NCBI GenBank assembly: GCA_002368685.1
Contig: DFEN01000091.1
Coordinates: forward strand, 1-7,072
DNA: 7,072 nt
Source of the DNA: Lachnospiraceae bacterium UBA3801
GTDB taxonomy: Bacteria > Bacillota > Clostridia > Lachnospirales > Lachnospiraceae
Direction of reading: 5' to 3'
A program made the position numbers and the translations under genes. Of the stretch, positions 6,947-7,072 are shown piece by piece (the first letter of the stretch is position 1; every line of letters starts with the position of its first letter). The notes under the pieces are model-generated. The model saw only the letters and a list, made by a program, of their open reading frames with translations. It did not search any database and had not been told where the DNA came from.

Positions 6947-6981
6947 AAAAGAATCGCCACACGGATTAAGTGTGGCGATTC
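6947..6981 (-). terminator. Strong intrinsic terminator, T-run on the minus strand
   Basis: A perfect 12-bp stem has arms GAATCGCCACAC (6951-6962) and GTGTGGCGATTC (6970-6981) with a 7-nt loop. Read on the minus strand it is followed by TTTTATTATAAT, a classic terminator tail. On the plus strand, 13 nt after the AEC stop codon, the stem is followed by TGCATCAAAG, which is not a T-run. It may still slow or end AEC transcription, but it is built for a transcript arriving from the right. Confidence 0.75.
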
Positions 6982-7072
6982 TGCATCAAAGGAGTTTATT
7001 ATATATCCCGCCAAGCAGGAGTATATACATTTTAATTGTACCTTATCTTAACTAAGCTAACTTATAATCAAC
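6982..7072. other. Right-edge segment without an identifiable gene
   Basis: No plus-strand ATG occurs here. All three minus-strand frames meet stops near the edge (7052-7054, 7057-7059 and 7068-7070), so a minus-strand gene lying mostly beyond the window could end here and use the terminator at 6947-6981. Nothing else is supportable; the bulged TATATCC/GGAGTATATA pairing around 7002-7027 is too imperfect to call a structured RNA. Confidence 0.35.

Noticed and set aside
6986..7030. Minus-strand 14-codon frame MYILLLGGIYNKLL just before the terminator
   Set aside because: It is very short, its only upstream AAGG is 10 nt away, and any random AT-rich stretch can give such a frame. It might be a leader peptide, but nothing supports that.

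Overview
The window holds four protein-coding genes from what looks like a moderately AT-rich Gram-positive anaerobe, most likely of the class Clostridia (Bacillota). The grounds are strong AGGAG-type ribosome binding sites, frequent ATA and AGA codons, an unaccompanied two-gene FtsX-type ABC exporter, and a one-polypeptide FeoA-FeoB iron transporter of a kind common in anaerobes. No taxonomic marker gene is present, so this placement is an inference.

Layout. From the left edge to 3319, read on the minus strand, are an ABC ATPase (2501-3316) and its large 8-helix FtsX/MacB-like permease (43-2451). They are 49 bp apart and probably form one operon. A 110-bp gap (3320-3429) follows; it holds a convincing minus-strand intrinsic terminator and a 15-bp palindrome. 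Next, also on the minus strand, is the fused ferrous iron transporter FeoA-FeoB (3430-5817). A 196-bp divergent intergenic region (5818-6013) separates it from a plus-strand AEC-family permease (6014-6937). That region carries a good plus-strand promoter, a palindrome on its -10 box, and a cluster of GTAA/TTAC half-sites just upstream of feoB. To the right of the AEC gene, 6938-7072 contains a strong hairpin terminator whose T-run faces the minus strand, which suggests a convergent gene beyond the right edge.

How the parts relate. FeoA-FeoB imports Fe2+ in a GTP-dependent manner. The AEC permease probably moves a small organic acid or similar anion. The ABC pair probably exports, or acts mechanically on, an envelope-associated substrate. 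The only physical link between iron uptake and the AEC carrier is the shared regulatory region. No regulator gene lies in the window. All four genes belong to known families. I found no undescribed multi-gene system; the most interesting material is the regulatory architecture of the two intergenic regions.
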